A DNA stretch of 64,000 nucleotides from Lineus longissimus (taxonomy: Eukaryota; Nemertea; Pilidiophora; Heteronemertea; Lineidae): NCBI RefSeq assembly GCF_910592395.1, contig NC_088312.1, positions 12,710,001 to 12,774,000 on the forward strand, read 5' to 3'. The translations under genes were made by a program, and so were the position numbers. A model generated the notes under the pieces. It was given only the letters and a program-made list of their open reading frames with translations. It ran no database searches and was not told where the DNA came from. Shown here in pieces: positions 1 through 13,060 of the stretch; the first letter of the stretch is position 1, and every line of letters begins with the position of its first letter.

Positions 1-160
1 GTAAAGTAATATTTCAAAAAATAAAAATTTGCCGTCGTACGAAGTAATATGGCGTGACATATATTTATAAAGAATCTTTTTTTTCAGCAACACAGTTGAA
101 AGCTTTTAAGCGGACTGAGTGTCATTTTATTCATACCCTTCAACAAATTTTATTTTTCAG

Positions 161-267
161 TTCTGAAAGGCCGCGTGTGCCCTGGCGGATATGATAGTGA
201 CGACGCCAACATGTGGCACCAGGACTGTACACTCAATAGCCTCGCTGATCTAATGTCGGTTGATTAA
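161..267 (+). CDS. Possible 3'-terminal coding exon of an unknown plus-strand gene
   Basis: A strong acceptor (pyrimidine-rich tract ending in TTTTTCAG at 151-160) is followed by an open frame that begins with two bases completing a codon and ends in TAA at 265-267. The peptide is short (34 aa), contains CPGG, YDSDDANMW and two cysteines, and matches no family I recognise. If real, it is the last exon of a gene entering from the left. It would then lie inside or beside the 3' part of the minus-strand aminopeptidase gene, which makes me cautious. Support is only the acceptor plus a short open frame. Confidence 0.3.
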
Positions 268-464
268 TATCAAATGAACATCGGAACAAATTCCAAGCCG
301 GACCATGACGTGTCGCTGACCAAGTGTCTACATATATCAAATAGAACGTGCATATCAACTAGCTTCAAATGGACACTGAGAAGCAGCGTGTTGGATCGGT
401 GAAACCAGTGTCATTATTGTAATAGACGGGGAACGTATCCATTGTCAGTATACACCCGGGAAAA

Positions 465-690
465 GTATTCAAATGTACACTTTGGGCATCAGCTCTGTTG
501 GTTTTCGGCACAGAAATGGCTCCCACGGGACCGTGACTTCTCCAAACAGGATAATTCAAAAGACATTTGGCTGCAATAAACAATGCACTAGAGTAGGGGT
601 GCAACAATTGGCCTGCCTGAAATTCGCATGGCATGTCCAAAACTGCCTCGCAGCCCTAGTAAAAATCATTATTAAAACTCGGCATTAGTT
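465..690. repeat. Dispersed repeat, copy 1 (inverted relative to 9535-9690)
   Basis: This stretch is a diverged reverse-complement match of 9535-9690. Shared landmarks are GGCCTGCCTGAAATTC, the TGTCCAAAACTGCC segment and GACTTCTCCAAACAGGAT. It is an interspersed element of a few hundred bases with unclear ends. The short open frames on both strands here are non-coding shadows of the repeat. Confidence 0.55.
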
Positions 691-2355
691 TGTTACTGCA
701 AGTGGCGGTGCATGGCGGGAAGCAGGGTCAATATCCCCCTGGCCAGGAAAAAATGCCACGCCCAAGTTGTCCCTTTAACGCCAGGGAGAAGCCAATTGAG
801 TTAACGCACTGTTCATGATATAGAGACCCCTTTATACTGATGCGTGCAACATGTCTGCGCATTTTACGTTACATTTACGTACAAATACTGGCCACCTGAG
901 TCCAGGAGATATACTCCACCGGTTGTAATCTGTTTGTTCGTAGCATTGGAAGACTCGTAGTGAATCACAGCACCATTTGAACCAAACGCTGAGATCGCGT
1001 GGAAGCTTAGACCCATGTTGTCTTTCTGGGCCCTGGAAATAGTTAAGGAAAATCTGTTGGTTTTTCACCTGTTAGTGCGTCTGTAAGTGTTCACCTGTTT
1101 GCTTTATAATAGTTGAAGAATAACATGTATTTTTTCATGATAAATGGTACAGTAAAAGGGTAATTCAGGGTTATAAATGATACGCCCAGGTTTAATTTAT
1201 TATTGTACCGACTTCAGGTTTGGAGGTTGATGGTGTTCCATGAAGCAAGGCCACACACATTAAGTGTAGATGTACCCAATTTTCGATGCCATACTTGATC
1301 ACTCTTGAACCTTACCAAATTAATCTATCATGTTTGGACTACTTGTGTGCGCCAAGATGTATTAAACATTTTTCTCTGAACTACTATCAGTGAGTGTAAT
1401 TCTAACTAGCTATGCCAAGTGAAGATGAGAATGTCCTCCTGACAATAATGCCTGACGATGAAGAACGTCTCATCGAGAAAACCGTTCGACTTTACCTTCT
1501 GTAGCCCTCCAACGTTGCCTCAGCCGACAGCTCTGTCCAGTAGTCACCATTCTGAACGGACTTCTCCAACATTTGAACAAAGTCGATCAAAGCCACTGCA
1601 TCTTTCAACTGAAAAGAACGAACCCAAACCTTTCAACGGATTACAAACGGCAATTGGGTTCAGATTTTGATCCGAGAACGAGAATGAGGTGGGTTTTTTC
1701 TCTGGTTATGACGTCGTCAAGTCAAGTCTATTTTTTCTTAAATTTGCCTTCATCAATTAAAATTTATTCTTTTTTATCATAATTGTTTCAAGGCGTACCA
1801 AAAAGTAATGACACCCTGCTTCATAGCATTTTTAGCATCAGGAAACGCGATATCCATGCAATCGCCAAAATGCCACTCCGTTCTCTTCACCTCTTCAACT
1901 CATCCAGTACTTGAAATCGCCCGGGGCCCACGTATTTTCCTCGAATTATTGACCGATTTAGAAGAAATGTTATATTCAAAGTGATGAAGGGACTGGCTTG
2001 TAATCGCCCAGTTAAGTGTTTTTTTCTTCTTTTTACAGAGAGGTGACGGTAGAAAGAATCTGTTGGCTCAGTACTCGAGATTTTTTTCCCTACATGATTG
2101 GTGAACCCTGAGTAGGAAGGCAATACACAGGGTTTACATTGACCACTGCATAACTCTTAATTTACCATTCATGCATGCGTTTAGCCTATCGACCTCATTG
2201 AAAGCTGTTTCGAAGGGAGTCGATGATATCAAAATTTGCTCCGATAACCTAATCATAAGACAGTAGAACAAAAGGAATATAGGTCTTGGCGCGAGCGAAC
2301 TTAACTGCGAGGTAAAAAGGGGCAAAAACGGAATGAGACTGCCGTTTCGACTTAC
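691..2355. other. Intronic or intergenic stretch without recognisable gene
   Basis: I searched both strands for the next aminopeptidase exons (the segment after GMRRAH, and the metal-binding motifs of the family) and found none. Only short unsupported open frames occur. I take this as intron of the minus-strand aminopeptidase gene whose 3' exons lie beyond the left edge. Confidence 0.5.
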
Positions 2356-5300
2356 ATGAGCTCTCCTCATCCCATCTCGTTCTATTGGATTCTTCACCGT
2401 TTTCATCGAGTCGATTGGAGTATAGTCCATCACACGCTTTGTCTGAAATGATGCAGAATAAAACGAAATGATGAATAGTGCTGGTGAAATTTTGCAGAGT
2501 GCGTGTATGATGAATAGTGCTGATGAAATTTGAACTGTGTGCACGTACAGGGCATGTAGAAGTGATGCACAGTGTCTAATGAACTTGTACTGCATGGGTA
2601 GAGAGTGTATAGAGTGCCTATAATGCAGAGTGCGTGTAGAAGAGGTGGAAAGTACCAGATGAAATTACTCAGGGCAGTGTACATTTACAAATTGTGTATC
2701 AACATATAGATCCGAGTATGTCTAATTTGAAAGTTGTGGGATGATTCGTCTTTCAGATATCAAACTTTTACGAGAGGGGCGTTTTTCCTGGGCTGCGTAT
2801 CTACATTGCATGTCTTGCGCATAAAAATACTTCAAATATATAAACAGGCAATTTCCTTACCGAGTTGATAGCATTGTAGATGGCGTAGCTTGACGATGGA
2901 CTTATCCAAATCTTGTTCAAGCTGGAGTCACTGTTGAAAGACTTGAGGGTCTCGAGTGTTGTGGTGTATTCGTGAACCTAAAAAAGTCATTGATGGAAAA
3001 CGTTGGGGCACTTAATGTCATAAGGCCAATGATGATTAGAACATGTCTCTTGTCTGACAGCCGTTTTTGACAAAGGTAGTGCAGTTTCAACACATTATTA
3101 ATAATTCTAAATCAGCTGAGTTCAGAATGAACAGAACATTGAAGTGTAAATGCACTATGCACCAATGAGGCCTCGTTTTGAATTCAGCGGTTACGGTTAG
3201 GCAACCATAACCGCTTGGGTGGTGCAAACTATGGAAGCCCTTTATAAACATTTAAAACCACGTTATTCGTTATATTGGCCAAAACCGCGGCGTTTTTTAG
3301 CTCCACACGAGCGGTTTTGGCGAGACAACCAATATCTCAAGTTCGGTATCAATGCCTTTACTCATCATCCATCATTCATTATTCAGTGATTGTATCGTGG
3401 CATAGGAAGGCCTCCTAATATCTTGTCGATTTGTCACCGCATTCAGTTCGCCATTCGGAAAATACGCGCATCCTCAAGGCATAGTTGTTGGTAGCTTCTC
3501 TTCGCCTTTTTAGCAGAGTGACCAGTCCTGTAACTTGTTTGAAGTCTTCTTCAGAAAGGACGCTTTTGCGACAACAGGTAGCGAAAACATAACTTCCATG
3601 CAAATTCAGCACTAAGGGGAAAAGAAAATCTTACGAACACGGAACTACGAGATCTGTGAGGGGTCAACTCTACTGAAATCACAAACTTTTCGTTCCGCTA
3701 TTTGTTCGAACATATTTCACTAATCATGTTAACGGGTGGATTTCTAATGATGAAATCAATATGTAGATTGTACTCGCTCGTTGATTTTGCATTTTGACCC
3801 AAGACCGCGAAATTCTAAAAAGCGTTGAGGAAATTCCAACATTTAAACAGTGTAATCGGGCTGGCCCATAGCGAAATTTGGCATCTTCTATTTGTTAGAA
3901 ATCTTGCTTTTGCGTGATCATCTTGCTCTTACCTGTACACAGTCAGTTGCTACCCCAACATCACAACTTCCATCTGCTTTCGTACCAAGGTGCGTAACTA
4001 CATTTTGGACTAGCTTATAACTCGGGTTTTCTATGAACAAGCTGAAAGATGAATGAATGTTAAAAGCAACACACCTTTGGTATTTTCAGCAATGATCACT
4101 TGTATTTTATGGTCGCGAAGAAGTATCAACTCATTAAATGATGACATCGGTAACTGATGCTTCACTCATTGATTTTTTTTCTTCTGTTCGTGCATATTGT
4201 TGATGATATTTTCCGAGGAAACGGTGTCTGCGTCTTTGGTACACATGTGAACGCGTGCGTGCCTGGATCATTGACTGGCCCATTCATGGACCTATGATGA
4301 ATATCACAAGCTAATATTTACATACGGATCCCATCATAGATTCTATGATAGCCCATGGTAGTCAACTATTGGCCTATGGATGGTTAATTGATGGGAATTC
4401 TATCAGAGGCCGACTGATGGTGGGTTACATGGAATTGCACGAATGCGGCTAAGTATAAACCCATTTGAGTAACAGACTTTAGAATTCTTGAAAATAAGAA
4501 TAGTTCAATTCTAAAAAATTCCTTGATGGCCCGTCGAAACAATTATTACGGATTATTGTTGATCAGTGATGGGCGTTGGTGGCTACAACCATGGGTTCCA
4601 TCCATGGATCGATGATTGGGATTCTCCATCATCTATTCACTGATGATTTCTCCCCATCAGCGATCCATGCATGGACACTTTTGTCTGCGAGTCTTAGTGA
4701 GACTTACTGTATTTTATCACTTGTAATAACAGCGTAGGAGTTAAAAACAGGGTTGTACGGCACATCTGAACCTCGCATGTTGAACAACCCTGAAAATATA
4801 ACAAAAGTCTGCATGTTCCAAATTGTTATGATATCATTAGTGAGCTTAAAAAACATGAAGACAATGTCCTGTCTCCTCAATGAATTTACCTTGTTTGTGC
4901 ACCTTTCTGGCTCCCGCTTCGCCTCCGCCCTCTTTTTGCGCAACATTCTAAAACATCTGGATTTAGAATGAACCGCCCTTTACAGTTTATGCTCTATGCG
5001 CCAACGAAGCCTCATTAAGAATTCTTGATGGCTGAACTTTGCTTCGCCTTCTTTGCAATTTATAAGAAGAAAATCGAAATATAGGAATATTCTCATTGCC
5101 CTAGACGGCCACTTATTTCAACTTCTACAGTATATACCTTTCGCATTTTTCGACCACGATAACCTAAGACCCGATACTACATGTAGCTTCCCTTTCTCCC
5201 TCTTTCTGCTCTTCTATACTTACACGCCACATCATCTAGTGCAGTCACTATCACAGCATCGGTTGATTTTTCTGTCATCTTCTTTCTGACGTCTTTCACC

Positions 5301-8300
5301 TTATCTTGCCATGTTTTACCTGGTAAAATTGAAAACATGTCGCCTGCTCAATACGATGCCCCATTATTTCCCGCACTTCACTCGTTATCAGATCTAGCGT
5401 GAATGAAAAGGTCCAAAAGAGTCATTACTATGGAACTCCACAACACGAGTTTCTGTAAAGAACGCTACATAGTCGTGAGTTTAGTTGAGCAAATCTAGCT
5501 CAGCGTTTTAGTCTGAGCTACAGGAATATTTAATCATTAAGAAGGTACATGTACTTTTTCGTGGGCGGTGCAAAGGCGATAGAAGGGTAAAAACTACAGT
5601 CATGCTGTGTACAGTTCTTGAAAAGGGCTATAGGCAACTTACAACTTGTTACAGATAGCCTGAATCTCATATTTCATTTGACGATAACAGTAGGTAAGTT
5701 TGTTTGAGAATCATTATGTATTTTCGTCTTGTTGTCATCTGAACGGGATAGTCTTAAAAGACAAACCTTATCCCCTTCAGCGGTTTCTCACCGCGATATT
5801 GACACTTTCGATGCCGGTGTGGTCATAGCTACACTTTGTTCCAAGTCAGATACTGTAACGGAATGGACGGCTTTTTACTGCCGTGTGTTTGTTCTTCTTT
5901 TGGCTCCTCAGTAAACTATTTTTCTGAATGTGTTTGATGCTTTTCCAATTTTGTTTCAGCTCTTAGATAGTATAGTAAAACGCGTTATTCGTTATTTTGA
6001 GTACGCACAAGTCCTGACGCGAAAGATCCGGCACGTGATTGGCACGCCGAGAGCTAAGTTCATGTCATCCCGCTAAACGACGCAACATCATTTCCATTAT
6101 CGTCGCATAGCTGGCAGTCAAGCGCGATCAGCGTGACGTCGGAAAAATCTATATATCTACACCAAGTCGTCACAGTGTAGATCAATGGCTCCAGGAAACA
6201 CCTTACTAGTGCATCGTTCCACATGGAAAGGATGGACGCATGGAGACTTCACTCGGGTCAAATCGGAGTCAACATCGGAAAAGCGTGATAATTCATGTAG
6301 ATTTTGAACTTCCTTTTTTGTGCAATTTTGCTGATGGAAACTACTTATGTAGAATAGGAACCGACTGGGCAGCCGACAGCTGGGTAAAATTGCCCTTAAT
6401 AATGCCAATCAAAAATTTGTGCAGCAGCTGCGCTTTTGATGTAGTGAGGTTCTCTCATAATCTCTTATTATATCGTATACCAAATCCGTCAGAATAAGGC
6501 CGGATATGTCCGACCTCTACACCGGTTCAAAACTCATGTGAGTTTCTTTAAAACACCATGTACATGTACATGTAGTGCACAGCATTCGTTGGCATGGATT
6601 ATTTGTAAAGATATATCAAAGATAAGCCTTCTAAACCTGAGTAAATCCGATATGTATTCCTCTACATTTTGGGGTTATTCACGTACACTCTGTCATCCTC
6701 AAGATGCATTCGTGTTTACCTATGTTGAAAAATCAAAACCTCTCTAATGTCAATTCTAGATATCAGTGACTTTAAGTTACTGCCAACTATGTCGAGTAAT
6801 TATTTACATTGAAATACGACATCAACAAAGTCCTTTGGAGTTAAACTTATGCATATATACTTGTACCAGATAATCGACACATGTCAGAAATTGAAATGTG
6901 AAATACAACTTGAATCAATATTTTTGAAGGACAAACGACAGACAGGGGCGTAGTCCTATAGAATATGGAAATTTTTAATGTGCGAATTGTAATGCAGACC
7001 GAAATCGGGACTCAAGTCCAGCCCAACTCGCATCCATTACAGCGATTATTTTGGGTGAGTTATAGACATGATAGATGCCAATAATAGGTTGTTTTTCGTT
7101 GTCTGTTCCCTTTCATACATGTATGATCGTATTAAATTGATGGTTTGAATTACTTAAACCAACCTCAGTAGAACATGTACAATTTGATTTGATTTTAAAT
7201 CGCGGACTTGAGTTTTTTAAAGCGATTTTCGTATACGAGCAATGCTGCTGCAATGGCTTTCCCGGCAGCCGGTATAAAAGCAATATTGATGCATTAGTCC
7301 ACATCTTCATCATGGCGAATCTTGCCAACTGATCTGCGCCGGACTTTAAACAGGAATATTCACCGCCCGAAAGAAAGATGTCAAAGGCAGGCTGAATCAC
7401 TGGTCGTGCGAAATTCCCTTTAATCATTCAAAAAGCTGTCCAGCAGTGCAGATATTCTTTTATTTAGTAAATCATTTACTGTTACCAACAATCTCGAGTT
7501 GGAGTAATAGCCTTTGTTTTCAATATTCAGACTTTTATAGACATTATTAACTCACCCACAATGTTTCTAATTGGTTTCCTAGTTGGGAAAGAAATTGCGG
7601 CCGCGGGAGATACGATACTCCTTAATGGTCAGCTATACCGCGGTCAGACGGAGTTTTCCTGATTTTGCATTGGTTACCTTGGTTACTGACCAATGCGCAT
7701 GCGTAACGGGATGCAAAATGTGGACAGGTTGTGCCGAACATGTCAAAGGTGTCAACGAGTACACAGCTGTATATGTATTTTGTTGAATATCTGTCCTTTA
7801 ATCTGGTAAGACACACACAGAATGCTGTTAACAATACTTGAAGGATAGTATATTTGTGGACAATAAGGGCTGAATCGCAGGATGATAGTTCCTATCTGCA
7901 TGTAAGACAATTGCATGAAAACTTCTGAAATAATCCATTTGAATTGGTAGCTAAATTAAAGTACATACCTGCGAATTCCATTTTCAAAACAAGCATCGTT
8001 GTTTTCTGTTTTGCGGGCCTCCCTGTGGTCCAAATGACGTCGATAAGGTTTTTCTCCAGTGGAACAAGGATGATGCCATATTTCTGCAGCTTCTCCTCAT
8101 AACTCTGGAACCTGCTTATACCGACGAGGGTTGGGTCGATGCCCACTTTGTCTCCGCTGGAGAGTACACTGCCAAACCAATCGGTGATGGAGGGGACACC
8201 AGTTAAACCTGGAAGCGTTATATCATCACTGATATTACATTATTCAAACAATATCCGGTTTAGATGCAGTTCCCACAGCTTAGCATTTATCACGAGACTC

Positions 8301-11300
8301 CTATTATCCCGCCTAATATTTTTGACCGGGACGTTCAAAACTACCAACTTTGATAAGTATTTCTTGGCTGAACCCATCTCACATAGAAAATTAGCATCAT
8401 GCAGTTCCCTATTAAAGAAATCCATAAACGAGCACTTTGAAACATGACACTAACTAACATATGTGGTACCCCTCTGCGTAAAGGCTCAGTTAAAACTTTC
8501 AACAGATCGCAAGCTTAGCGGACACATATTGAGAGCTCCGCCATTAGCCATGTTAGCAAGAAGTGCCGCAGCAACCCTAATCAAACCAATTCAGCTACTC
8601 ATCGGATGTAGTTCGGGGAAGTTTTGTGCAATTCCTTTAGTCATTCTATTGGTTAGCGGTGTACATGAAGCGGTTATCGTTAAAGGAGTAGGCCCCTTTG
8701 ACGAAACCTAAACGTAAAGTACATGTATATCGCCAAATTATATTATTTGATGCAAACCGTACCACCCATCCTCTTGCAAACAGGGCCTACAACACGACTT
8801 CACCTTACGCATGTTTCCGACCCTGTTGAATTCCGCGCCATTCTCTAAGGTGGCCGCGAAAAAACCCGTTTCGCCAAATCAGAGCATTGAGGGAGTGAGT
8901 ATGCATCGAGTGACATGGCCTGATATTGTAAGGATGGCCACCATCCATCATAAACCCGATGCAATAAAGACGCCATGTGCATGCACCCCCTACTTGCTAT
9001 TTTCAATCCTCGAGAACAAGGGAAATTCACGATCTTCCTGCCTATAGCTCTTATAATAGGCAGGTTTCGCAACCCCTACGAACGAGGAAATACGAAATAT
9101 AAACGGTGAGTCCCTGGCATCAAGCCAATATGCGAGTTATATTCATTTACGCGACACTCGTATAGATCATTTTCTTGATTTACTTGAGCGAGGAATCGGG
9201 AAATTTTCAAGAAAGTCGTCTATAAAGTTCATCTACTTTTTAATGGGAATTGGCGATATTACGCAGAATCTTCTCACGACGTGGCGATACAATATCGGTC
9301 AACGTTACTTGGCACTTCGTCGTCGTTCCTCTTCGTAAGGGTTGCGAAACCTGCCAATTAACTCATGTAAAAGGAGAAAAGATCCTTATGCCCTGTGTAT
9401 CGAATTTGACTAAAACACGTTAAAGGAGCAACTTGAGATTTACCTAGTCAGGAGGTTAGTACCCCTGATTGACACCATGCGCCGCAACTTGTAGTATCAC
9501 ACTAATTCTTATCTCTGATAATAAGGTGATTTTCACCAATGTTGAAAGGCAGTTTTGGACATGGTTTGTGAATTTCAGGCAGGCCAAAGGTTACACCCCG
9601 TTCTTGTGCATTGTGTATTGCAGTTTAATGATTTTATGATCCTGTTTGGAGAAGTTGCGGTCCTGCTGGAAGCCATTTTTGCCTAAAACACCAATATATC
9701 TTATGCCCCAGTAGGCCCTTTATCATGTAGCCGCTAAGCGGGCCAAGCAAATTTTCGCTATTCTTGTTACTTGGTGAGAGCATGCATGGCCTTAATCTCA
9801 ACAGCGTACCAAGTTGTTTTAAAAGTAAACACTGATTAGTACTCCGCTAATTACCTTGCTTCATTAGTATCCAGTTGCAATCCAGCTCATCGTCTGCCTG
9901 CAAGAAATATCTCCCATCTGTCCATGCTGCAGCCTGGGTGGTGGTTATGGCAGCTGTACCTGTGTGAAGAGAGAATACGTTGGTATGAGCCCTGTCTTAG
10001 GGAATTTCAAATCAATTTCGAGTAGTTGAACTAGCATGGTCATAAATATTGTGAGAAAACTTCAAATATGTTTTCATAGTGCAAATATTGTGACTAGAGT
10101 AGTCTATATGTAAGTGATAGTTATGTCAGCTGCCCCTGTATGAAGAGGGAACTTTGCTTTTCCCTGTCGATCAAAGAGAACACGTTGGTAAAGACCCTAT
10201 CAAAGTGGAGATAAAAAATACAATAAAGTTGCATTACATTAGGAAAACTTCAAAAGTTTTAAAATGCAACGATAGTGACAGTCTGGGTGGTAGTTACGGC
10301 AGCGGGACCTGTGTGACACGAGAAGACACGTTCTGCCTGTCGAAGAGACCGTCGAATCTCCGCGAACAGTTGAACTATCACGATCAGGAAACTCGATAAT
10401 AACACGTTTGTGTTATGCAACAGTCGACAGCAAAGCAGTGGCTGCTGCAGCTTTGGTATTGGTTTTGGGAGGATCTACACGTTTGAAGAGAGAACACGTT
10501 GGCGTATAGGTCCTGTCTTAGGGGATGTGTCATATTACACATGACTACCCCATGATGACGAAGCAATTCTAGGAGTACACGTAAGACATTCGTTTTTAGG
10601 GAGTTTTCGCAAATCCCCCGAAACGCCAACGCGAACGCCTATCCCATTGTTCGATTTCTTGATAACTACGCCGAACAATGGGATAGGCGTTCGCATTGAC
10701 GTTTCGGGGCTTTGCGAAAACTCCCCAAGCCATGCATCAAAGAACGCGCAGACATGCACATAAAAGTCTCTCTATACAGAATGATCAGCCGTGTTCATTT
10801 CAGAGATATTTTGACAGAGGCCGATTTTATATGTATACTTACCCGCAGAGCCCGAGAGACCACAAATATATTCTCTCCTTGCGTCAAAATCACTCGTGTA
10901 TTCACTCTGTAAACAACAAAAAAGTATATAATATAGTCTATACGTTGTAATACAGTGAGCGTAAGTCATTGTAATCATTAGATTATTAAGCAACCTATCG
11001 CCTCAGAAAAAAAGTGTTTAAATATCATGAAAATGGACCATTTCTAAGTACATGTATAATTAAATTGTTGAAATAATGTAAATTCCAAATGAATACTTTT
11101 ATTTTCTTCAATTCGTTATTTTCCTATGATCTTTCAACAAGATGGTATCAACCTTTTGATTTCTTTCATTAACAATATAATTTGCCAAAAACTCTATGAA
11201 GGGAGGCCCAAAATACGAGCGACAAGCATACTTCCACCTCCCTCAACGCAAACACCAACCGCTGGATGGAGAATATTTCTAGGTGAAAAATGAGACCAAG

Positions 11301-12906
11301 ATATTTCGATTCCGTTCAATATTTTCAATATTCTTAGCACTAGAGCCAATTTTTCGTAATTCCAATCTTCAATTAACAAATCAATTCTGGGGCTTAACTG
11401 AGGAAACCAATTAAGACTTCTTTACGAAAGCCTCTTCATCAACTGGTATCTCTTGTGGTAGCTGTGCAAAATGGAAGTATTGTCGTTTGCTTCTTTTTTC
11501 GTTTCACCCTGTATATTCATTAAGTTATTTGCTTCCATCGCTCCTTTAAAGCAGTTTGATGAATAAATTATTTGTCACCTGATGAGCGTCCTCTGAAGGT
11601 ACGATGTATCCTTTTAAAAGGTCAGTACCGACATATGCACTGTTGATCATGGCGGCGCGGAGGTCTTTCAGCCTCTGGGTGGTGTCCACTCTCAGTGGAG
11701 AGGCAGTCTGAAAGAGAGATACCAAAATGTTTACTTCATGATGTTGAACTACCTTATCGCTTAGTTTTCAAAATGGGTAACTCGCATAATGACATTTTGG
11801 GAGTCGTTTTTACTGTAATCTTATGCAGGTGTAAAGGTAATAAGCAGCCCCCATCCATCAAGGGTTACCACTGATTTCAGTTACGAATCCGAGTCGAATT
11901 CCAACCGAACAAAACTTTTTCTCGGTAGTGTCGAATACCGGTCGTCCCCTATTTGACGCTGACCCTTGACACCGTGCTCCACACTGTGTAGTGCCACCTA
12001 TGGTATAGCACCCCATTTGCTATCGATTGCACCCCTTCCCTATGGCACCCTACCTTCTCATATAGCACCCTAGGGTATAGTACCCAATTTGCTATGGTAC
12101 CCCTATTCATAGCACCCCTTTCATATCGCACCCTACCCCAAGGCACCCTTTATTATAGGGTGTTGTAATAACGCCCTGTTTAGGCGTGCTCGGTGGGGTA
12201 CCCTGTGGGCGGCGAGCTGTGAACCCTTTGGCGAGCTTCGAAGCACGCTGCAACGTACCGCTCCACTTTTGCAGACATCTCTATCTTGAGGGGACGGTCC
12301 AGCTCCTTCAGTCAGTGGAGCACAGCAAATGACACCCAGGAGCAAAACTGAAAACGAAAATCAAGAGTTGGCGATATTTTAGAAGACAGCCGTGGGTCTA
12401 CCATCCTGGGGAAATCTTGGATCGGGGGCTAGCGTTTGCTTCCCAGGGCTTGGGGGTTTATAATCTCGCTGCGGCTGAGGCTATCATCCGCGCCGCGAAT
12501 TTACAATTTTACCACAGTCTGAAATCCTTTCAGTAAGTATTTTGTCAATTATGAGGTGGGCGTGTGATTTCATTTTGTGATGTGATTGAGATATCCATAT
12601 GATGATTAAATTACAAACCTTACACTCAGTAACAGAAAATCCTGCTCCTGATCTTTCTAGTCCATATCTGATTGCTTTTGTTCATGCAGACTTCAACGAA
12701 TGTATGAAGTTACAGAACATGAATAACTTACCAGATCAGTGAAACATCCGACGCGACGCAGTTTCACTTTCTTCTTTCGAAGCACTTAGAATCCCCAACA
12801 TATATTACATATACGCATATATGCAACAACCTTTTAACCAATCCAAGTTTCAACTCAGTAAAAAGATAAAAAAGCAATTACCTGGCAGCAGAACAAACTT
12901 CTCCAT
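2356..12906 (-). CDS. XPNPEP: Xaa-Pro aminopeptidase (aminopeptidase P), 5' half, 11 coding exons
   Basis: Aminopeptidase P removes the N-terminal residue ahead of proline. Exons, 5' to 3' on the minus strand: 12906-12882, 12784-12732, 11707-11579, 10906-10843, 9959-9855, 8208-7969, 5319-5224, 4789-4708, 4041-3933, 2977-2861 and 2442-2356. All junctions are GT-AG and phases join without a break, giving 369 residues. Recognised family segments are [89 protein letters not shown] and KTVKNPIERDGMRRAH. These cover the creatinase-like N-terminal domains. The metal-binding catalytic domain is not in the window, so this is a partial gene, not a truncated one as far as can be seen. The first two exons (MEKFVLLP...) rest on splice phase alone, and the acceptor of exon 2 is weak. 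Whether this is the cytosolic (XPNPEP1) or membrane (XPNPEP2) type cannot be decided; residues resemble both. Confidence 0.9.
4260..4680. repeat. Palindrome-rich intronic segment (CCAT/ATGG motifs)
   Basis: This segment of the aminopeptidase intron is unusually rich in short mirrored words such as CCATGGATCGATGAT, CCATTCATGG and CATCCATGG. These suggest an old foldback element. Ends are not defined. Confidence 0.35.
5935..6430. repeat. Interspersed element, related to 14360-14540 and 19520-19755
   Basis: The left part (CCAATTTTGTTTCAGCTCTTA, then a GTCA/CGTG-rich stretch) matches 14365-14540 in direct orientation. The right part (6180-6415, with ACTAGTGCATCGTTCCAC and GGGCAGCCGACAGCTGGGTA) matches 19520-19755 in reverse orientation. 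At 14.4-19.8 kb the two halves lie apart, consistent with a copy split by later insertions or with a composite element. Confidence 0.55.
9059..9355. mobile_element. 297-bp inverted-repeat transposon (MITE)
   Basis: The left end GGCAGGTTTCGCAACCCCTA is mirrored at the right end as a 28-bp terminal inverted repeat with a few mismatches. There is no coding capacity. It sits in the intron between aminopeptidase exons 5 and 6. The same terminal sequence occurs once more at about 55575, directly downstream of the PAN-like exon. Confidence 0.7.
9535..9690. repeat. Dispersed repeat, copy 2 (inverted relative to 465-690)
   Basis: This is a diverged inverted match of 465-690, recognised by GAATTTCAGGCAGGCC, GGCAGTTTTGGACATG and ATCCTGTTTGGAGAAGT. 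It is intronic and non-coding. Confidence 0.55.
10110..10545 (-). pseudogene. Three decayed tandem copies of the aminopeptidase exon-5 acceptor region
   Basis: Exon 5 of the aminopeptidase begins at 9959 with the acceptor CTTCACACAG. Upstream in the gene, within intron 4, related sequence recurs around 10118-10190, 10270-10345 and 10435-10540. Each keeps parts of the CTTC...ACAG acceptor and the CAGCTGCCATAACCACCACC coding start. Spacing is about 150-190 bp. None retains a full exon or donor, so they look like relics of repeated local duplication. The ORFs in this stretch are by-products. Confidence 0.6.
10599..10728. mobile_element. ~130-bp foldback MITE, copy 1
   Basis: Nearly perfect palindrome. 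GGGAGTTTTCGCAAATCCCC at the left is mirrored by the GGGGCTTTGCGAAAACTCCC end, and GAACGCCTATCCCATTGTTCG is mirrored internally around a short loop near 10662. A second, more diverged copy lies at 20515-20645. It would form a long hairpin. It is non-coding and lies in aminopeptidase intron 4. Confidence 0.8.
11990..12155. repeat. Degenerate GCACCC short tandem repeat
   Basis: Words of the type TATAGCACCCTA and TTGCTATGGTACCCC recur every ~15-30 bp for about 165 bp. This is an imperfect minisatellite in aminopeptidase intron 2. Confidence 0.55.
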
Positions 12907-13060
12907 GTTCCTTCCTCTCTCCAGAAAGTAATACCTTCCTCAAGAACAAATCCGACGCGTTAGGTCTACTCCGGCCGTTCCCCAATCGCGTTGTGTCTAT
13001 CGGACGCTTCGACTATCGGCACGAGATTATATCCACTACAATGTATTCTTTGATTAAGTG
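12907..13060 (-). promoter_or_regulatory. Likely 5' UTR and promoter-proximal region of the aminopeptidase gene
   Basis: This lies directly upstream of the proposed first ATG (12904-12906). The stretch around 12950-13020 is more GC-rich than its surroundings and contains several CpGs, as expected near a transcription start. There is no defined TATA box or initiator I would stand behind. Confidence 0.3.
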
